64,000 bases of DNA from Pardosa pseudoannulata (Eukaryota; Arthropoda; Arachnida; Araneae; Lycosidae): NCBI GenBank assembly GCA_032207245.1, contig CM063504.1, positions 25,254,629 to 25,318,628 of the forward strand, written 5' to 3'. This document shows positions 59,710-64,000 of this stretch, one piece after another. The notes under the pieces are model-generated. The model did not search any database. It saw only the letters and a program-made list of their open reading frames with translations, and was not told where the DNA came from. Positions within the stretch are counted from its first letter, which is position 1. Every line of letters starts with the position of its first letter. A program made the position numbers and the translations under genes.

Positions 59710-61035
59710 CTAGGAATGAGTTTCTTTCCTCTGGAAACATATCTGATACGAGATCATCCTTCTTGATTGAATCAATCTCCTCTAAATAGCTTTCTTCAGT
59801 ATTATTTAATAGATCTTTAGTATCATGTTTATCTGATTCTTCACTTTTCATTTGTGAATGAGTTATTAAAGTAAATCCCGTAATGTCAGGGATAACAGTG
59901 ACTGAAGTTCCGTTGATGACATTGGAAGACGCAACTTCAACCACAATACTATCATTGGTGTCAGAAGTCACATTTGGTATTTTGTTGGAACTATTAACCA
60001 TATTGCAGGTGTCCTTTGTTCCTGTTGATTTATCATCTAACGCTTCCATGTCTTTTCCAAAATCCTGTTGAATATGAGATACGAACGTGCTTTCGCAACA
60101 TGTTGAAAATTCTGGACTCTTTTTCCCTTCTCCACTAGTTTTTCGTCTTATGAACCTACCTAACTTGAATGATTTTTCTGTATCCGTATGTTCGGAACCT
60201 CTGCGCTCCACATTTTTGTCCTTTTTCGGTTGCCTCAGGGAACTAGCTCGTTGTACAGTTTTTGTCCCTTTTAATCTAATGGGGGGTTCTGGGTTCTCCA
60301 ACTGCTTCAGATACGAGGCAATCCTGCCTCGTACACTAATTTGACCATTGTTTTCAGCTTTTGGCACATGGAAGTCCTTCACTGTCCCGGTTTTCAAGTT
60401 TCCGTTTGTTAGGCTACCGTTAATCTTTATTTCCTTGGTAGTGATTTCAGTATTAAAGTTTTGTTGGTTCATCAAACTCCTATTTTCATTCAGATATATT
60501 TTACCGTTGGATAAACTCTCATCTCCCCCGTCACCCCCGCCTCTCCGCCTCCTTCTCCCTCACGCCCGTACGCCCCCCCCTTTATACCCCCCTCCTTCCC
60601 CCCCGCTCTCTCCCCGCCCTCGCGTCCTCAACTGTCCTTCTCCCACCACCTCTCCCCCTCCCTGCTTCTGAGATACAAAAATATCCGGTATTTTAATTTT
60701 GTTAAGGATATTTTTCCGGCTTTTACGACAGTCTTCCATAGATTTTGACAGTTCTTTTTTGCTTGAAGTGACAACCTCGAGTTTTTCAGAATTCTGTGTA
60801 CCATTTCGTTTCCACAAGCTGTTGGTGAAGTTAGAGATTCTAGACTTTGTGTTAATTGGAACATCCTGTCTTGAGTTTCTAGAAGTACTTCTAGAGCGAG
60901 TTCCACGGGAATACTGGCTCTTGTCATCGACAGATTCTTTTGATCTATCCATCGACCTAGATCGAAGTCCAACAGATCTTACTGGACTCAAAGTATGTGG
61001 AGTTGTGCCATTCAACTTCTTGATTGTCTGTTCGG
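59710..61035 (-). CDS. MLCK-like exon 1 of window: long disordered region, with in-frame TGA
   Basis: Acceptor ATCTTTCAG/CCGAACAG and donor TTCCTAG/GTGAGT bound 1326 bp, one reading frame of 441 codons plus one base. It opens EQTIKKLNGTTPHTLSPVRS and is rich in Ser, Arg and Lys (RSRSMDRSKES, RGTRSRSTSRNSRQ, FIRRKTSGEGKK), ending EERNSFLG. No folded domain is seen. Its place upstream of the Ig fits the unstructured region of MLCK isoforms. The frame is identical on both sides of a G-rich tract (60520-60666) but carries one TGA at 60560-60562 inside it, so as written the protein would stop. The tract is unlike the rest of the exon in composition and is probably mis-assembled or an expanded repeat. 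An upstream exon must supply the first base of the opening codon; it is not in the window. Confidence 0.82.
60520..60666 (-). repeat. G-rich low-complexity tract with G-quadruplex potential
   Basis: On the coding (minus) strand it is almost only G and A, with many runs of three to eight G (for example GGGGGGGAAGGAGGGGGG and GGGGGGGGC). It is encoded in frame as Gly/Glu/Arg, interrupted by TGA. No usable donor-acceptor pair removes it, since no pyrimidine tract precedes an AG. Confidence 0.85.
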
Positions 61036-61600
61036 CTGAAAGATATAAAATAGATTAACTTATAAAATTTTATAAATTTGTGAAAGTATCAAATACACTA
61101 ACAATCAAATATTTATTTTCTTTTTCTTTTTTTGAAATCCTGAACACTCGGGCAAGTTATAGCTGCTATGCTTGGCGAATTAATCCCCTTTATGGAGACT
61201 TTTGGGAACAAAATCCTTTCATGGAAAAAGAAATTTCGAGAAGGCTGTAAATACAGCATTTTACAAAATGTACTGCATTGATCAGAGAAACTATAAAAAG
61301 GCACTTTCTTTTCACTTCACATTAATAGCGTTTAAGTGGACTGATAGAACAGATCTTAATACAATTTATATCGTAGAATATTTTGCTAAATATAACCTAA
61401 AAGCTTATACTTATGAGACGAATATTTATGTATTATAAATAGGCAAAAAAATTGTGTATAATCTTAACGTTTTTTTAGGATTTTTGTTATTTGAAATCTG
61501 GGTTTTCTTGTAAGGTCGGAAGTGTTGAAAAAGGATTTTTTAGTAAAGTAAGATTCCTGCTAAGTACGAATGATTGCACTCAATTCAAAACCCTGGAATG

Positions 61601-61601
<1 letters not shown>

Positions 61602-61686
<85 letters not shown>

Positions 61687-61687
61687 A
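61602..61687. repeat. (TA)n(TG)n microsatellite
   Basis: About 60 bp of TA followed by TG, next to repeat R copy 2. Confidence 0.95.
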
Positions 61688-61839
61688 ATACAGCAAATTA
61701 ATAACTTCTAAACACATTTGAAATTATAACCCCTATTCTTTTTTCTTGCCTGGGCTACTGGGCAAGGAGAAGCCTAGGCCACTAGACTATTTAGGTAAAT
61801 TGCAAACAGGCCATTTTGTTAAAATGAACAGGCAGAGTT

Positions 61840-62240
61840 CGTAGCGAAACATAAACTTTAGCCATTAGCTGTTAAATATGAGATCTTTGCCAGTCAACGG
61901 CAGCAAGAGAATGATACGAAAACCACTTTTCTCGAACAGAAGTGTACCCAGAGCGAGACCAAAAGAATTTTCCCAAGGGACAAGAAACTTCGAACAAGAA
62001 GTCATCGAATTTAACTGTTACACCAGGAGAAAAATTGAGCTATTTGTCGACGACAGCTGAAAAATGTTTTGAATGTACAGGAAATTTACATCTATTGCAC
62101 AAAAAGCTTTAGGAAATGAGTTTTAAGTCGAGGATACTCCTTTGATTAAGATATTATGTGACTGGGAAAATAGATTTTAATAGATTTTAATTAGAATGGG
62201 AGTGAGGAGGGTTTTAAAGATATAGTAAAGTAAAATTATT
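61840..62240 (-). repeat. repeat R, copy 2 (inverted, uninterrupted)
   Basis: The reverse complement reads TATCAAAATAATTTTACTTT, CCCATTCTAATTAAAATC, TTTTCCCAGTC, TTAATCAAAGGAGTATCC and CTTCTGTTCGAG, parallel to copy 1. It has a TTAA-containing site in place of the insertion at 16493-17064. The 60-codon plus-strand frame here is a by-product. Confidence 0.75.
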
Positions 62241-62279
62241 TTGATATATTACACACATATTTATATGTAATATATACAT

Positions 62280-63310
<1,031 letters not shown>

Positions 63311-64000
63311 TCTACTTGTCCAGCAGTTTTATAATTATTGGATTACATATATATATATTAACATTTTATTGAACATTTATATATATTTTTTGTTAGGAGT
63401 GTGAAGAATAATTTTTTAATTTTTTCATCACTTCTTATTTGCTTACTAATAATAAATTAATTCTACGTAATTATTTTATATTATTATATCTCTCTTATTA
63501 TAATCTATTATTAAAAATCTTTTTTATTGAGTATCAAGTAATTTTAAATAAAATTCTTCAAATTGGATATAGGGTTTGCAGTGTAGATAAAATTTCTCAA
63601 AATAAAAATAGATTCCGTGTCATATTTACCAATCTCTCTTTATAATTTTTATCGGTAAAAAGCCTTTGCGTTAATGATTTCAGTTAATTCTTTCTTATAT
63701 TTAGTAAATCAATAAATCTGAAAGCTGCGTAAAATTACTGTAAACTCGGAAGATAGGGTAAAAGCAATTAGCAAAGTATTTAACTATGCATCTTTCGACT
63801 CCATTTTTTAAATAATGCTATTATATATAACTTTATAAAAAGATCATATTTTTGTCCAATGTTTAAAATAGGGCATAAATTCAGCAATTTCAGTTTATAA
63901 AAAATAATAATAACATTAATAAAAAAGAAATAAAAAATAAAACAGTAAAGTATAAATAAACAAACAGTATTTAACAGCAATTTAGAAATTAAAAAAATAA

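Noticed and set aside
60520..60666. G-rich tract in exon 1 read as a small intron
   Set aside because: The frame is unchanged across it, there is no convincing donor, and no pyrimidine tract precedes an AG acceptor.
60087..60671. Plus-strand frames antisense to the large MLCK exon
   Set aside because: They are shadows of the minus-strand coding exon; the Pro-rich one is the complement of the G-rich tract.

Overview
The window is an AT-rich stretch of an arthropod genome, most likely a chelicerate and probably a spider. That placement is an inference. It rests on very long introns, tRNA-derived SINEs present in many copies, Tc1-like and non-LTR retrotransposon debris, and dense (TA)n/(TG)n microsatellites. 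No bacterial, organellar or viral gene is visible.

One real gene dominates, on the minus strand. Eight exons (in transcription order 59710-61035, 54236-54303, 47357-47487, 42893-43112, 25207-25375, 10948-11092, 6917-7101, 3723-3804) join with matching splice phases at all seven junctions. They encode a myosin light chain kinase (MYLK/Strn-Mlck type) protein: a long Ser/Arg/Lys-rich disordered region, one Ig domain split by a 17.5 kb intron, one FN3 domain split by a 3.8 kb intron, an acidic linker, and the first strand of the kinase domain up to the glycine-rich loop. The 5' end of the gene lies above position 61035. The kinase catalytic core, and any calmodulin-binding segment, lie beyond position 1. 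The gene body in the window spans 57 kb for about 775 codons. The largest exon carries one in-frame TGA inside a G-rich, quadruplex-prone tract, which is either an assembly error or a real disruption.

Nearly everything else is intron filled with repeats. (1) SINE-A is a tRNA-derived SINE with a CCAAA-type tail. I see sixteen copies, fifteen in the same orientation as the gene, several with clear target-site duplications. (2) SINE-B is a second tRNA-derived SINE with a CAACAA-type tail, in three copies. (3) Eight complete and two partial piggyBac-like non-autonomous elements are flanked by TTAA, with at least seven unrelated terminal inverted repeats. Two sit inside older repeats, and an empty-site copy exists elsewhere in the window for each. 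(4) There are also Tigger/pogo-like, hAT-like and fold-back MITEs. (5) Tandem arrays have units of 129, about 125, about 145, about 312, about 382 and about 500 bp; the 500-bp arrays face each other as a large inverted repeat at 15-19 kb. (6) Decayed coding remnants include a Tc1 transposase, a hAT/ZBED-type transposase and two non-LTR reverse transcriptase C-termini.

I found no new multi-gene system. The observations most worth following are the TTAA-element diversity with datable nested insertions, the SINE strand bias, the short exon bracketed by direct repeats, and the stop-containing G-rich insert in the MLCK exon.
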